64,000 bases of DNA, from NCBI GenBank assembly GCA_001724265.1, contig MEDY01000118.1, positions 1-64,000 of the forward strand, written 5' to 3'. Positions 1 through 11,800 of the stretch are shown piece after piece. A model generated the notes under the pieces. That model saw nothing but the letters and a program-made list of their open reading frames with translations. It was not told the origin of the DNA and did no database searches. The position numbers and the translations under genes are program-made. This DNA is from Rhizaria sp. SCN 62-66. Taxonomy: Eukaryota; Rhizaria, unplaced. How positions within the stretch are numbered: position 1 is the stretch's first letter; every line of letters starts with the position of its first letter.

Positions 1-259
1 TCCTGCTGCTCCGGCCGCGCCCGCGGCCCCGGCTGCCCCCGCGGCCCCCGCGGCCCCCGCGGCGCCCGCGGCGCCCGCGGCGCCCGCGGCGCCCGCGGCG
101 CCTGGTGCTGAGCCCGAGGCGGCCCCCGCAGCGGGTGACGCTGCTGCTGCTCCGGCTGGCCCCAGGAAGGTCAACATCCACTTCGGCACCCGTCGCCCCG
201 GCGCCGCGCCCGCCGCGCCTGCGGCTCCCGTGGCCCCTGAGGACGGACCTGCGCAGTAA
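1..259 (+). CDS. 3' end of an Ala/Pro-repeat protein (partial)
   Basis: Only the C-terminus of this gene lies in the window. The frame starting at base 2 is open to a TAA at 257-259. It begins with about a dozen Pro-Ala-Ala triplets encoded by a GC-only repeat, followed by an acidic Ala/Pro/Glu stretch. Next is a short non-repetitive segment with the look of a basic motif (GPRKVNIHFGTRRPG), then another Ala/Pro tail ending in DGPAQ. The composition (all GC-rich codons, then an abrupt change to AT-rich DNA after the stop) matches other coding exons here. The function cannot be told from this fragment; PAA repeats are flexible linkers in many unrelated proteins. The upstream part, including any domain, is outside the window. 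Confidence 0.7.
   Translation, partial: PAAPAAPAAPAAPAAPAAPAAPAAPAAPAAPAAPGAEPEAAPAAGDAAAAPAGPRKVNIHFGTRRPGAAPAAPAAPVAPEDGPAQ
2..101 (+). repeat. GC-rich Pro-Ala-Ala coding repeat
   Basis: Imperfect 9-bp and 3-codon repeats of the type GCGGCGCCC/GCGGCCCCC encode consecutive Pro-Ala-Ala units in the partial gene at the left edge. Such tracts tend to vary in length between strains. Confidence 0.75.
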
Positions 260-1300
260 GTGCGCATTGTGAGATAGATCAAACTGCAATATGGGGTGTC
301 TTTTTCCAAGTCGTGTTGTTGCGAAGTAGTGTGATTCTGAAAACAGTGTTGTTCAAGATATGGTTCTAACGAGCAACTCTTGTTTTACATCTGTATAGCA
401 TATGAATATGATCATAGTATTTGTATGATACGATATGGTACTAGTATCGTTTCGTTTAGTTTTGTGTGTGTATCTTCTTTTTTTTTTTGTCCGAACTCTG
501 GTTAGAAATTTGTTCTGTTGACTGTTGTTACTGTATCGTGTTAAGGAAGAATGCTTCTGGCCTTTGGCGATTTCTTGTCAGTCAGTTGTGGATTCCTAAA
601 TCATTGTCTGTGCCCGTCTTATTGTGAAATGTTTTCAAATTCGAACTGTTTCGCGCTCTCTACAACGGCTGAGCGTAATGTAATGGATGTGTCTGTGCTG
701 AGCACATCATGGACGGCTATAAGGCGAGGAGTGTTGTTTTTTGAACCGTTCGGGGTCGCGTTGCATTTGATGGAGTCTATCTTGGATTGATGACAATCTG
801 CACACATGACGGAAACGAAATACATGTACAGTGTACACATCAAACATCATGTCGAGGAGGCCACTTAGCAGAATCCTGGTTTTGTATCGGTTTCGGTTGG
901 CTAAGAGATACAAAGACTTGTCGGACGGTCATAATGCCCCGTAGTATCAATTCTGTGTGTGTCTAAGAGCATTGTCGCTCATTTTCTGGACTGCATCTTG
1001 CTGTTGACCTGTCGCGATGGAGCTTTCGCTGGACACCACGAATTGAAAATCATCCAAAAAATGAATGAGCGGGCCGATCCGAGACCACGAAACATTAGTT
1101 TTTCAAACACGTTGCGATTTCTTATCGGGATAGAGTGCATTTTTTTTTACATCCGTTTAATTTTGCGATGTATCTTTCCAAATTTTTTGACACTCATATT
1201 ACTCGGTATTTACGTCTCTTCAAACATCCTGACCTCCCCTCACACCCAGTCCAAAGGTTGATACTGAGCTTTGTCGGACTCCGCGTTTTCCACTGTCAAT
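260..1300. other. AT-rich intergenic region
   Basis: Lies between the TAA of the partial gene and the first plausible start of the kinase-like gene. It has T-runs, no long convincing reading frame, no splice-linked exons and no tRNA-like internal promoter boxes that I can see. It probably holds the 3' UTR of the left gene and the kinase promoter. Confidence 0.55.
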
Positions 1301-3628
1301 ATGAGCTACTTGTCCCACTTTTGTGACATGCGGCACAATGGCAACGCTGTGAAGAGCCATATAGCTGAGCTAACACGCGGGTTGAATCCTGTTGTTGCTC
1401 TTCCAAGTGACCAAACCTTCTAGGTCTTGCGCACCCCTATCACTAACTCGGACAGCGCTCGCGCAAGTGATAACAAGGCCGAATCTGACCACAGCCAGGA
1501 AACAGAGAGTCAACGACACATGGGCGACATTGCTGGGCACCCAGTCCTACTTCATACGCTGGGTGGCTTTGAGTCGTTGTATTATGCAGCGAGTCCGGAG
1601 GATTTTCCCTTAGCCACCACCCAGAAGAATACTGCTGCTTTGTCACTGTCGTCGCCGTCGCATCAGCAGTTATCCAAGGCTATTGTTGGAGAAAACAATG
1701 CATATGAAGTTTTACCTCACTCATTCCAATATACGAGTCGGTTGCAGTCCGTTGCATCGATCTCGCGTCGTTCGGGGTGCCCCGAGCAAGAGCTTGTTAT
1801 GGCAACGCTACTGACGAACATCACGCCCAGCATTTACATCAACACACTCAACACTAAAACAGACAACAACAACGGCAAACTAGCACACCGAAATGCCAGC
1901 GCTAACTATGGTGTCTTGTTCTTCCCCCGCTTGTTGCAGGCGACCATGAACACAAGCACGTGCTTCACAGTCAACACTTACAGCGGCCGCCAGCTGCTCC
2001 ACTTCATGATCACCACAGAACTTTTGACGCAGGCCCGCAGACGCGGCCCTGAGACGGAGAGTGAACGTGAGCAGCGGCGAATTATGCAGTCGGAGTGGTT
2101 CACTGCTGAAAGCGGTGTGCGCCTCATGCCTGTCTGTGACTGCTCATGCTCTCTCAACAATAACAATAACAACAAGGGCACAGCAATGGTTCAGAACATG
2201 CGTCAAGGTAGCGTTAGACGCAATACGGCACTGAGGATGACAGACAGTGATTGTGTTGCTGAAGGTCTTTACAATGACATCAATGACTCTATCTCTGACG
2301 CTGAAACAAACGACACCATGAACGCAAGCTCGACGGCTGCATCTGTTGCAAAAACAACTACAGAAGCAAAGTCTGAGCCGGATGACATCATCAACATCAC
2401 ACGCGTCGATGCTACGACAGAGAGCAGTAATGCTCGCTTGGGTACGAGCAACAGTCCCGTTATCAGTGATGGAAGTGCAGTCAAATTTGGAGCTTTGTCT
2501 CGCATTAGTCCTGCTGACACGATCAGCTTTGGTGTTGATGACAGTATCTTTAACTACATCTCTGACATCGACCCAGCCAGTGATGCTAACCCTGTCTGCC
2601 TTGATTACGTCCTACATAGGCCCTTTTCCCCTTTGTCTATTATGCAGCAGCTGGTTTACGCATTGGACTATTTACACAACGGACTTTTCATGGCATACCT
2701 GGATATGAAGCCGGATAACATAACTCTAGATTCCAGCACTGGTGTTGTAACTCTCAAGGACCTGACTACAGTGAGTGCAATTGCGTCAGTTTCCAGTAGT
2801 TCGACGACTGCAGGCGCTGCGAGCCCGACTTCTCCGTCTTCACCTCCAACGGCTGCCAACAATACTACGATGAAGCATACCGCTATGATTCCTTCGCACG
2901 CCACCATAATCAAACACGGGGTTGCTGCGCTGTGTGCGCTGCGCCCACCGATGCCAATGAACATTCTCACTATGGTATCTGCTAAGATGGCGGCAATGGC
3001 GCGGCCGTTTGTCAACGAGGCTACCAACAAGCTGGTTGCCAACTTGAAGTGTGTCGCCGGTGACCTAAGCTTCAAGAGCACAAAGCAAGGTAAGCAGCAA
3101 GGCGGTTTGAAGTCAGAGTCTCAATTCAACCCTGTCACAGATGTTATTGACCTCAAGTCCGGGGACAGGCGTCGTCGCAGGTCCAACTGTATCTGCGGCC
3201 GCAAAACCACTCTCGAGACTACAATTGCGATGGCGCGCGCGATTTCCAACTCGCTACCTGACCTTACGAGCCAGCGTGCTGCTGCCCCGATGCGTCAAAT
3301 CATTGGCACGGCGAAGTATATGTCACCCCAGGTCATCTTGGGCCACTTCGACCCCTTCAAGGCGGATGTGTACGCTCTCGGAATCGTCGCTTTCATTCTC
3401 ATCACCCAGTTTGCGCCATACGAATCCACCCGTAGCCCCGCGTACTCAGTGTTGAGGACACACGGCGTGCGCGCGCTTGTGACGGCGTATGGATTCGCAA
3501 TGAAGGACTGGGACTTGACGCTATTAGAGGGCATGATGGCGTTTGATGAGAGCAGCCGTTGGAGTATCAAACAAGTTTTGGCACATCTCGAGACGTATTC
3601 CCTGGATAGCGGTGACAGCAGCAAGTGA
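1301..3628 (+). CDS. Divergent protein kinase-like protein with in-frame TAG near the N-terminus
   Basis: The frame is open from ATG 1301 for 40 codons, hits TAG at 1421-1423, then continues in the same frame to TGA at 3626-3628. Either a 75-bp intron (GTGAAG at 1349, acceptor TTCTAG ending 1423, frame kept, about 750 residues) removes the stop, or translation starts at ATG 1520. The C-terminal half shows a kinase C-lobe. The helix and catalytic loop read LDYLHNG then MAYLDMKPDNITL (about 2650-2735), so HRD has become YLD while the catalytic Asp, Lys and Asn remain. DFG is replaced by DLT. A low-complexity insert of roughly 180 residues follows, then GTAKYMSPQ with APE changed to SPQ (about 3304), DVYALGIVAF and a terminal DESSRWSIKQVL helix. 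I see no clear glycine loop or VAIK lysine. GC content is lower than in neighbours. It is probably a pseudokinase or a fast-evolving kinase; its substrate is unknown. Confidence 0.62.
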
Positions 3629-4461
3629 TGTGGTGACAGGTATTCCGACTGCCGGCTTGCATTCGAGCAAGCTGCGTGTTGCTTTACACTGCGACATATG
3701 GAGCGATATCATTTTTTTGTAAGATGTAACTCAAGGTGAGTGAACAAATGACTGTGTACAACCGCACATCTGCCCAGTGGAGGTCGTGGTTACTGCAGCA
3801 ATCAGTGTCAACTTGAATTGAAGTTCTGAAGTGAATGTACCCGTATTGTTTTTACTCAGACAACTTCAACTACAATTCGATATAACTTAATGTGTATCAC
3901 AACTTTATTAATCAACCGTTTTTACTACTATTGACTTCAGAGTGGTTTTAGCTCTAAACCTAATTGCAAGTGATAATAACTTTTCTTACACTTCCGTGAT
4001 CAAATCAAATGTTCCTACTAGTACAAGGAACATGCACAATAAACAACCCAGAACTAAGCCATATTTTATGAATGCCACGAAATATATCATACATGTATCT
4101 CGAAACAATTTTTTCTTTAGATGCGAAATCCTTTGAGTTTGGGCATCATGTGAAGTTGTGAAGTGAAGTTGTTATCCATGTATTTTTTCTTATACATGTA
4201 TCATCATAACGCTAGAAGATAGCGTCAAAGATAGAATAACTTGATCATATTGAATTAACTTGAGAAAGAGAGAACACACTAAAAAGACCTACAGTCCTAG
4301 CACGTAATTACCATGAGAACGTAGCAGAAAAAACAAACACATTCATAAGAGTATCTAACCGCAGCACAGCAAGCAGCTTCTCGCTTCTTGCGTCAGCGAG
4401 ACACAGAAGCTAACTCACCCACTCGCACGTGCACGCACGGACAAGTAAGGCGCGTAGGCGC
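3629..4461. other. Convergent intergenic region
   Basis: AT-rich DNA between the 3' ends of the kinase-like gene (plus) and eIF3a (minus). Short open frames here have no homologous-looking content. It should contain both 3' UTRs and polyadenylation sites. Confidence 0.55.
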
Positions 4462-7401
4462 TTACTTGCGGCGGCTGGGGGGCACGTAGGAGCCCTTGGT
4501 GCCGGTGGCGATAGGCGCCGAGGCGAGGGCCTCGCGGCGCTCCTCCTCCTCGCGCTCCTCGCGGCGCCGGTTCGCCTCCTCCTCGGCGGCGGCCTGCGCA
4601 GCGCGGCGTTCCTCCTCGCGAGCGGCCTTCGCGGCACGCTCGGCGGCCACGGCGGCCTCGTACTCCGCCTTCTTGGCGGCGTACTCCTCCTGCGCGGCCA
4701 CGAGGGCCGTCTTGCGCGCGGCCAGCACGTGCTGCGTGAAGAGCGCGCGCTGCGCCTCGGCGCGCGCCAGACGGACCTTCTCGGCCACGTTACGCACCCA
4801 GTCCGCCTTGTGGTCCGCGGTGAACTTGGCCAGCGCGGCCTCGTACTCAGCCTTGGCGGTCGCCTCGGCCTCGGACTGAGACGCGCGCAGGATGTCGGCG
4901 TCCTGTAAAGAGCAAAATAGCGAGTTGAGGTGTGAGCAAACTGAATCAAAAATAAATTCAGGAGAGATAATCAATGGGTTAGCGATGATAGTGACATATG
5001 CGATATCGTGCAAAGGTGTGGACATACCTGAAGGCGGACGGCGCGCTGGAAGTAATCGAGCTGCTTGCGCTCCTCGAGGAGGCGGCGCTCGCGCTCCTGC
5101 TTCTGCTGCAGCTGCAGCTTGCGGCTGGCCTCGATGAGCTCCTCCTGCTTGACCGAGTCGAGGTTCTGAGCCATGTTGGCGACGCGCTTGGCGGCCTTGA
5201 AGTCCTGCATCTGGCTCGGGAGGTCGGCCATGGTCTTGGCGATGGTCTCGGCAACCATCTTCTTGCGTGCGTTCTCGCGCTCTTCCTGCTCGCGGCGGCG
5301 CTCCTCGCTGGCGATCTCGCGCTCCTTGGCCTCCTGGCGCTCGCGCTCGGCCGCCTCGCGGCTCGCGCGGTCGGCGATGGCCTTGGCCTGGCGCTCCGCC
5401 TCCTTGACCTCGGCCTCGATGCGCTCGCGGTCGCGGCGCTGGATCAGCGCAGCGCGGCGCTGCTCGATGATCTCCTGCTCGCCCGCGGCGCCCGTGCGAA
5501 TGTGGGCAAAGACGCTCTTGCGCTCGTCCTCGCGGATCGCGGCCAGCTCGGCGGCGGGCGTGATGCGCTCGGTGACGCGCGACAGCGCCGAAGCCAGCGT
5601 GGCGAGCTGCTGGGTCATGTCGGGCGCGTCGAACGAGTCGGCGAAGAAGTAGATGACCTTGTCGCGGTGGTCGATGCGGATCTGCAGCGCCGTCGCGGCC
5701 GAAAGCGCGGCGAGCGACGCGGCCGAAATAGACGACGCCGCCGCCGTCGAGGTCGTCGAGACCAGGGACAGGATGAGGCGCTCGGCGGCCGCCCAGTCGT
5801 AAGTCTCAGGCAGCAGCGACATGAGGTGGTCGACCGTCACGACGGTGTACATGGTGCTGAGGCGCTGGAGCACGCGCACGGCGACAAGCTCGCGCAGCGC
5901 AGGGACGTAGATGGACAGCAGCGGGTCCGCCTCGAGCGCTGCCAGCAGCGGCGTGCACTTGGCGCGCAGACGCAGCGGGCTCGAGGGCTTTTCCAGCAGG
6001 TCGTACAGCGTGCGGATGTTGGCCGGGATGTGGTTCAGGATGCTCTCGTCAGCGATGCGGGAGAATAGCAGGGCGCGCGACGCCTGGGTGTCGGCCTGTG
6101 TGAGGAGCACAAGCAGATAAAAAAAGAATATAGAGAGAGAATATAGAGAGCGTATATGTGAGTGGACTAATATAGAATCACAGATTTAAGTTGGTTTCAG
6201 CCAAGTCGATTGAAAAATTTAAATAAAGGAGGTATATATTTTGAGAGCGAGCACGTACCTGGAAGCCGAGGAGGGGCGCGATGGAGCTCTGATCGCCGGA
6301 GACGAAGGTGAGGCCGGCGTCAGCCGAGGCGGCCGCGCCGGTCGCCGCGGTGGGGTCCGTGACGAGTGCGGAGAGCACGATGGCGGAGAGGCGCACGGTC
6401 GAGGTCGTGGTGAGCATCGAGGGCGCGGCGTCGGCGGCGGTGGCGGGGACGGCCTCGGGCGCCTCCTGGGCCAGCTTGGCGAGCTTGATGAGCGCGAACG
6501 AGTGGTAGAGCGTGTTCTTGCTCTGCCAAAAGAAGGCCGCAAGCTTCTCGTAGATCTGCAGCAGGGTCGACGCCGCGGGGCTGTGGGCCGCGAGCGAGGC
6601 CGCGCCGCCGGAGAGGCGCAGCGACAGCGTGAGCGTGGCGTGGATGTCCTCGATGCAGCTATACGTCTCGTGCCACATCTCGAGCGCAGAAGCCGTCGAA
6701 AGCTGCGCGAGGCGTGTCGAGAGCAGGCGGGCCTGGAGCTCGGCGGACTCGGCCTCGTTGCCAGCCGCGGGGGCCGGGAGAGAGTCAACGTGCTCGCGCA
6801 CCCAGCCGACGAAGCGGCGGAAGTCGCCCGTGCGCTTGTACTGCAGGCAAAGGGAGAACACAGTGCGGACAACGTCATGGTACAGGCCCTGAAGCTTAAG
6901 GTTGCCGCGGAGCGTGTCGAGCACGGTGCGGTAGGCGTCCCAGAGGAAACGCACAGCGGGGTTGTGGCGCTGGCGGTTCGCGCGGTCCTTGGTCTCCTCG
7001 ACGCGCGTGAAGGCGTACTGCGAGATGGCCTCAGGGGTGTCGTCCTCGTAGTCGTCGTCCTGCTCGCGCGCGTCGGCGAGGCCAGAGCCGACGCCCTTCT
7101 CGGCCAGCGCGGTGAGGTGGTTGAGCACCTTGACGAGCGAGCTCATGTTTGCCACCTGCGTCACGGTGCGGAACTGGGCCAGCACGTGGCGCATGTCGTA
7201 CGCGCGCCAGCGGAGACGCGCGGCGAGCTCAACGAAGAGCATCACCATGTCCTCGAGGGTCTGAGACCAGACCTTGATGAAACGCTTCTGGCCGAGCACG
7301 TTCTGGAGAACCTCAATCGCGTCGTGAGGCTTGCCCACCTTGTCAAGGTCGCGCGCCTTAGGCAGAGCCATCTCGATGCGGTTCTGGTTGTAGTACGCCA
7401 T
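4462..7401 (-). CDS. EIF3A: Eukaryotic translation initiation factor 3 subunit A
   Basis: Three exons: 7401-6259, 6095-5028 and 4902-4462, giving 883 residues. Donors are GTACGT and GTATGT, both phase 0. The N-terminus (MAYYNQNRIEMALPKA, then DLDKVGKPHDAIEVLQNVL) matches the conserved start of eIF3a, which scaffolds the eIF3 complex on the 40S subunit. The first exon is the helical-repeat region, the second contains the PCI-region helices and the long charged spectrin-like coiled coil (REAAERERQEAKEREIASEE). The third continues that coil and ends in a basic GTKGSYVPPSRRK tail. The length is close to yeast eIF3a and shorter than human, because the repeated C-terminal region of animals is missing. 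The start ATG sits directly after a CAACAG acceptor-like sequence, so a 5' UTR intron is likely. It is divergent from RPC19, with the start codons 563 bp apart. Confidence 0.93.
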
Positions 7402-7964
7402 CTGTTGGATATAACATAGTAATTAAAAGTAGCATAATGATTAAGTTGTGAGCGGTATGTGCAAGGGATTCGGGCCGAGGTCGAATGAGTCACAAAAGGG
7501 ACGAGCAGTGAGGTGGGGAAAGTAGGTTCGGTCTCTGCGGTCCAAGGATACCCGGGAATGAGGATTGAAGTAGACAGCCGTATATAAGCACTTGACCAGA
7601 GTCCATACAACGGGCAACATCAACAGATGGATTATAGACCAACGGGTGTAGCGATAGGGGTATAAATCACACGGCTAGGTCGCTCTTTGCGGCGATCTCC
7701 GGTCAAACCCGCCAAAAGTAATTATTGATTTTTTCAGTCCACCGTATTCGCTGGCTGGCTCGCCAGAAGACCCAAGAAGAGTCGGCCCTTCAAGAATTTG
7801 CGGGACGTTGCGGGCTCACTGCTATCCGTCATTAGAGCGCAGCGCACCTGCAACGACTATCTAACTTTAGTGTAATCTTGCCCCCTTCAACAATTTTTGT
7901 TCCATAACTCATCTTTCCATCCTTTGTGCTTCCCCCGTATCCACTCTCAGACTCGCTTCCCTGT
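7402..7964. other. Divergent promoter region between eIF3a and RPC19
   Basis: 563 bp separating two head-to-head start codons. It includes the probable 5' UTR intron of eIF3a (acceptor CAACAG abutting the ATG) and pyrimidine-rich DNA just upstream of the RPC19 ATG. No coding exon was found. Confidence 0.55.
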
Positions 7965-8460
7965 ATGGACGTCAACTCCAAGAAGGTCGATGTGGTACGT
8001 CATCAATCTCTGATCCCCTCAAACACGCATTTACTCTTAACAAATTAATTTAGATGCGTTATCTCCATCTGATGCACTCATGGCTATCAATGGTCGCTCG
8101 CTGTATTCGCGCCTCACCGTGTCCACACTCTGTCTTTGCTTGCTGCTCTCCCTACAGCTCGCTAACGGCGACCACACTCAGGCGACTGTCCGCCTCTTCA
8201 ACGAGTCCCACACTACGGGCAACGCGATCCGCCACATGGTTGCCCGCAACCCTGACACCGCGTTCGTTGGTTATTCGATGCCCCACCCCGGCGAGCCCTA
8301 CCTCAACCTGCGCATCCAGTCCACTGGCGCGCCGGTCGAGGGCATCCTCAAGACCGCGCTGGGCAACCTCGGCGACATCTGCGACGCCATCAGTGAAGAG
8401 TTTGAGAGCGAGATGGCCAAGTTTGATGGTAATGGCAAGAAGGCCATGACCGACGCGTGA
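7965..8460 (+). CDS. RPC19: DNA-directed RNA polymerases I and III subunit RPC19 (RPAC2)
   Basis: Exon 1 (7965-7994) encodes ten residues, MDVNSKKVDV. A 163-bp intron (GTACGT...CTACAG, phase 0) follows, and exon 2 (8158-8460) completes a 110-residue protein. The core matches the small alpha-like subunit shared by Pol I and Pol III: a dimerisation motif SHTTGNAIRHMVARNPD, then FVGYSMPHPGEPYLNLRIQ and a C-terminal helix. The family partner is RPC40, and the pair is equivalent to the bacterial alpha dimer. Size is normal for the family (yeast 142, human about 133) with a short N-terminus. Exon 2 is in frame with an ATG at 8080 inside the intron; I regard that as chance because the splice signals are strong and the added segment is not part of this family. 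Confidence 0.93.
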
Positions 8461-8871
8461 ATGAAAAAATAACTTTCTACCTTTAAATTCTGCGGAGAAC
8501 AACGAAAGAAGCTCCTTAGTAAATCAATATGCACTCAAATATGGCCTCATATTATAAGGCCCGTGTGGCTTTATTATAATACACCATTTCTATTGCATCT
8601 TATGACTGTCTTTATGACTAAATTGCTTGCCGAGAGAACTTCGCCACAAGCGGTATGGCAAGCAGACAGCTCGCGACTGTGGGCCGAGCGGATGCCATTG
8701 TCAGAGGAGTGAACCCGCTTTTTGAATCACAAATATCGCAGTCTACAGTCGAGTTAATGGAGCTGTATTGACGTATTGGGATTTAAAGTTGAATACTACA
8801 TATTATAAATTGCAATCTGACTTGACGACTTTGTTTATTTCCGATTAATCGCGTTTGATGCAGAGGCGAAC
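8461..8871. other. Intergenic region upstream of the Cys-rich membrane protein
   Basis: AT-rich spacer of about 410 bp. It carries the RPC19 3' UTR (several AATAAA-like stretches soon after the stop) and the promoter of the next gene. No coding exon is seen. Confidence 0.5.
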
Positions 8872-11800
8872 ATGCTTCCTTTGAACGTTCAAAGGCTGCT
8901 TCTAGTCTTTGCCGTTTTGGTCACATTCTGCTTTGCAGAGGTCACGTATGTCTGGATGTGTTCTACTGACTTTGACGGTCATACGAATCCCACGGCATGC
9001 GTGACCTCTTGCTTGTGCACAACTGGCAGGACGGTCGTCAATAGTGGTGCGTCGTTCTGCTATGCTCTTGAGAACGGCAACTACACGAACGCCCTTCTTA
9101 ACAGTTGTAACGGAGAGGACCGTCCAGATACTGTATTGTGCGACCCTGTTGCTGGTTCTTGCGACTGGTCGTGCCGGCCAGAGGGTTCCACTGGCAACTG
9201 GGGCACGTGCAATGATGACACAGCCTACACAACTTGCTCATGCTCGAGCGTTGAAGAAGTTCGTCTGACATCGTCGTCGTGCCGAATCGCCATCAACGAC
9301 ACTGTCCAAGAGGTTGCGAGCACCTACTGTCTTGCTACTCAGCCCGACTCCTCCAAGGCGTGCCCTTTGTGCTCCGCGCAGTGGCTTTGCTCCACCAGTT
9401 CGACCGACGGGAGGAACCCCGCTGTGTGTGCCGGCGAAACCTGCAACTGCGAGACCGGCGTGGTCTCCTACACCAACGGCGGTATATTCTGCTACGAGAA
9501 CGGCATCCAGGTTGCCAATGTTACCAAGTGCGCCGGCGTAACCAAGCCCGGTGCGTCGCTCGGCTGCACAGCAAACAAATGCCCCAAGCTGTGCCAGAAC
9601 CAGTTCGACGACACTCTGGCAACGACCTGCGACTCCACCGTCGACGACCTGTTCGGCGTCTGCAACGCCGCCAATTCCTGCGGTTCCGGCACCGCCGCGG
9701 CGACCGTCGTGTGCATCGACGGCAACGGCGTCATTCGCAACGCGGCGCACGCTGCGTGCACCAACACCCCGGCCCCGCCCCCGTCGAGCACCTCGCGCGC
9801 CTGCACCGACTACACCGGCTGCGGCACCTGGGAGTGCCAGGCTCAGAGCGGCGGCTACGTTGCGCCCGCGCTCCCCACCGCTGTCTCCGCCCGCGGCTCC
9901 GCCAGTGCAGCTAGCGCGGCTCCCATTGCCGTGTCGCTGGCGGCCGCGTCAGAACCGGCCGCGTGCGTGTTGACCTGCACGGTCGGCTGCGGCACGGGCC
10001 GCGAGGTTTTCACCAACGGCGTTCCTGTGTGCGTGTTCCGTACCCCCGGCTCGTCGTCCACGTGGGAAGTCAAGACGGGCGTCAACGAGACCGCCTTCTG
10101 CCCCACGGCTAACCCGGCCTCGGTCAAGCCCAAGGCGGGCTCCATTTGCGTTGAGTACGAAGACTGCGAGATCCGCTGCCGCCCACCCAGCGAGCTCTAT
10201 GACAGCTACGACGGCTCGTACATCGCGGCGGCGGACCCGTTCCTGGGCGCCTCGACCGAGGGTCTCGTCGCGGACGGAGACCTCGCCGCCAGCTCTACGG
10301 CCGTGACCGCCGTGGCCGCCGCCGCCGTCGAGGGCGTCTACGAGTGCATTGAGTCCGACTCGCGCATTTGGTCTTCGTGTGTGTCGTTCGACATGTGCGG
10401 CGCGGGCACTCAGGACACCGAGTTCGTGTGCTTCGACAAGCGGTCTGGCGCCCTGGCCACCAACGCCACCGCGTGCGAGGACGCCGCGCTCGCGCAGCCG
10501 ATCGAATCATCACAGTCCTGTATTACCTACACCGGCTGTGGCGAGTGGCTCTGCGCGTCGACAGCTGCTGGCACTGGGGCCGGTGGGGCGGCGGTGTCCG
10601 TGTTTGAGAAGTGCAAGAAGGACTGCCCCGTCGGCTGCGGTGAGGCCACCGAGGTCTTCACCAACGGCGAGCCGGCATGCGTGCGCAACGGCACGGCCGT
10701 CGACCTCCTCGACATCGGGGAAGTGTGTCCTACGGCCAACACGGCCCGGCCCAAGCCGGAGCTGGTGACGTGCACCGACCTCAAGTCGTGCGCGTTCCGC
10801 TGCCTGAAGCCCAACGCGACAGACTCGACGACCGCGGCGTCAGGCGCCATGCCGACCAGCTGCAGCGACGACGCGGCCTGGTCGACCTGTGACGCCACGG
10901 CGCAGTGTGGCGCCGGCAGCTCTTCCACGATCCCCGTGTGCTACGACGAGAAGGCGCTGACGTCGCGGCCGACCCAGCAGTGCAGCACGCTCACCCCGCT
11001 GAGCGAAACCAAACGCGAGTGCACCACCTTTACCGGCTGCGGCTCCTGGCGCTGTCTCACGGGCTCCTCCGCTGCGGGCGACGTGTACAGCGAGTGCGTG
11101 GCCTCCTGCCCTCAGGGCTGCGGCTCCAGCTCCGAGGTGTTCAACGGCAACGTCACCTGCGTGCAAGGCTCCGACACCACGTCCTGGGCGCCCGTTGACA
11201 GCGCCATGTGCCCGCCAGATAACCTCGATCGGCAGCGTCCGTCGGAGCAGCCCTGCTCTGCGACATCGACGTGCCAGTGGCAGTGCCAGCTGCTCGACGA
11301 GTCCGGGCTCCCGCGCTCCGACACGATGGCCAACTGCACGGACGCCATGTGGTCCAGCTGCTCCGTCACCTGCGGCTTCGGCGTGCAGCAGCGCTCAACG
11401 GGATGCTACGCGCCGCCGTCGCAGGGCATCAGCGACTGGGAGAGCATGGGCGACGACTTCTGCGAGGGCGCCGGCACGCGGCCGCTGACGGAGGAGTCGT
11501 GCGAGGCCTACGCCGGCTGTCTGTTCAAGTGGCAGTGCGCCGTCAAGGGCACGACCAACTACCAGTCGTGCGATGTGACATCAGCAACGTTCGGTTCATG
11601 TGATTCGTCATGCGGCACTGTGATCCAGACGCGAGATGTCGTGTGCATGGACAACGAGAACAACGTCCGCGACTCGTCCTTCTGCACCACAACGAAGCCC
11701 GTCGAGACGCAAGAGTGTACGGGCAGCGGCTGCACCTACCAGTGGGGGTGCTTCCTGACTTCGCCCACGCCCGGGTCCTGCTCGGGCACCAACGCCGTGT

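Noticed and set aside
4998-7419. Long plus-strand frames opposite eIF3a
   Set aside because: Products are Arg/Gly/Leu-rich shadows of the eIF3a exons; eIF3a itself is clear on the minus strand.
8080-8157. In-frame ATG and signal-peptide-like stretch upstream of RPC19 exon 2
   Set aside because: It lies inside the intron, which has a GTACGT donor and CTACAG acceptor. RPC19 is nuclear, and the ten-residue exon 1 gives a normal family start.
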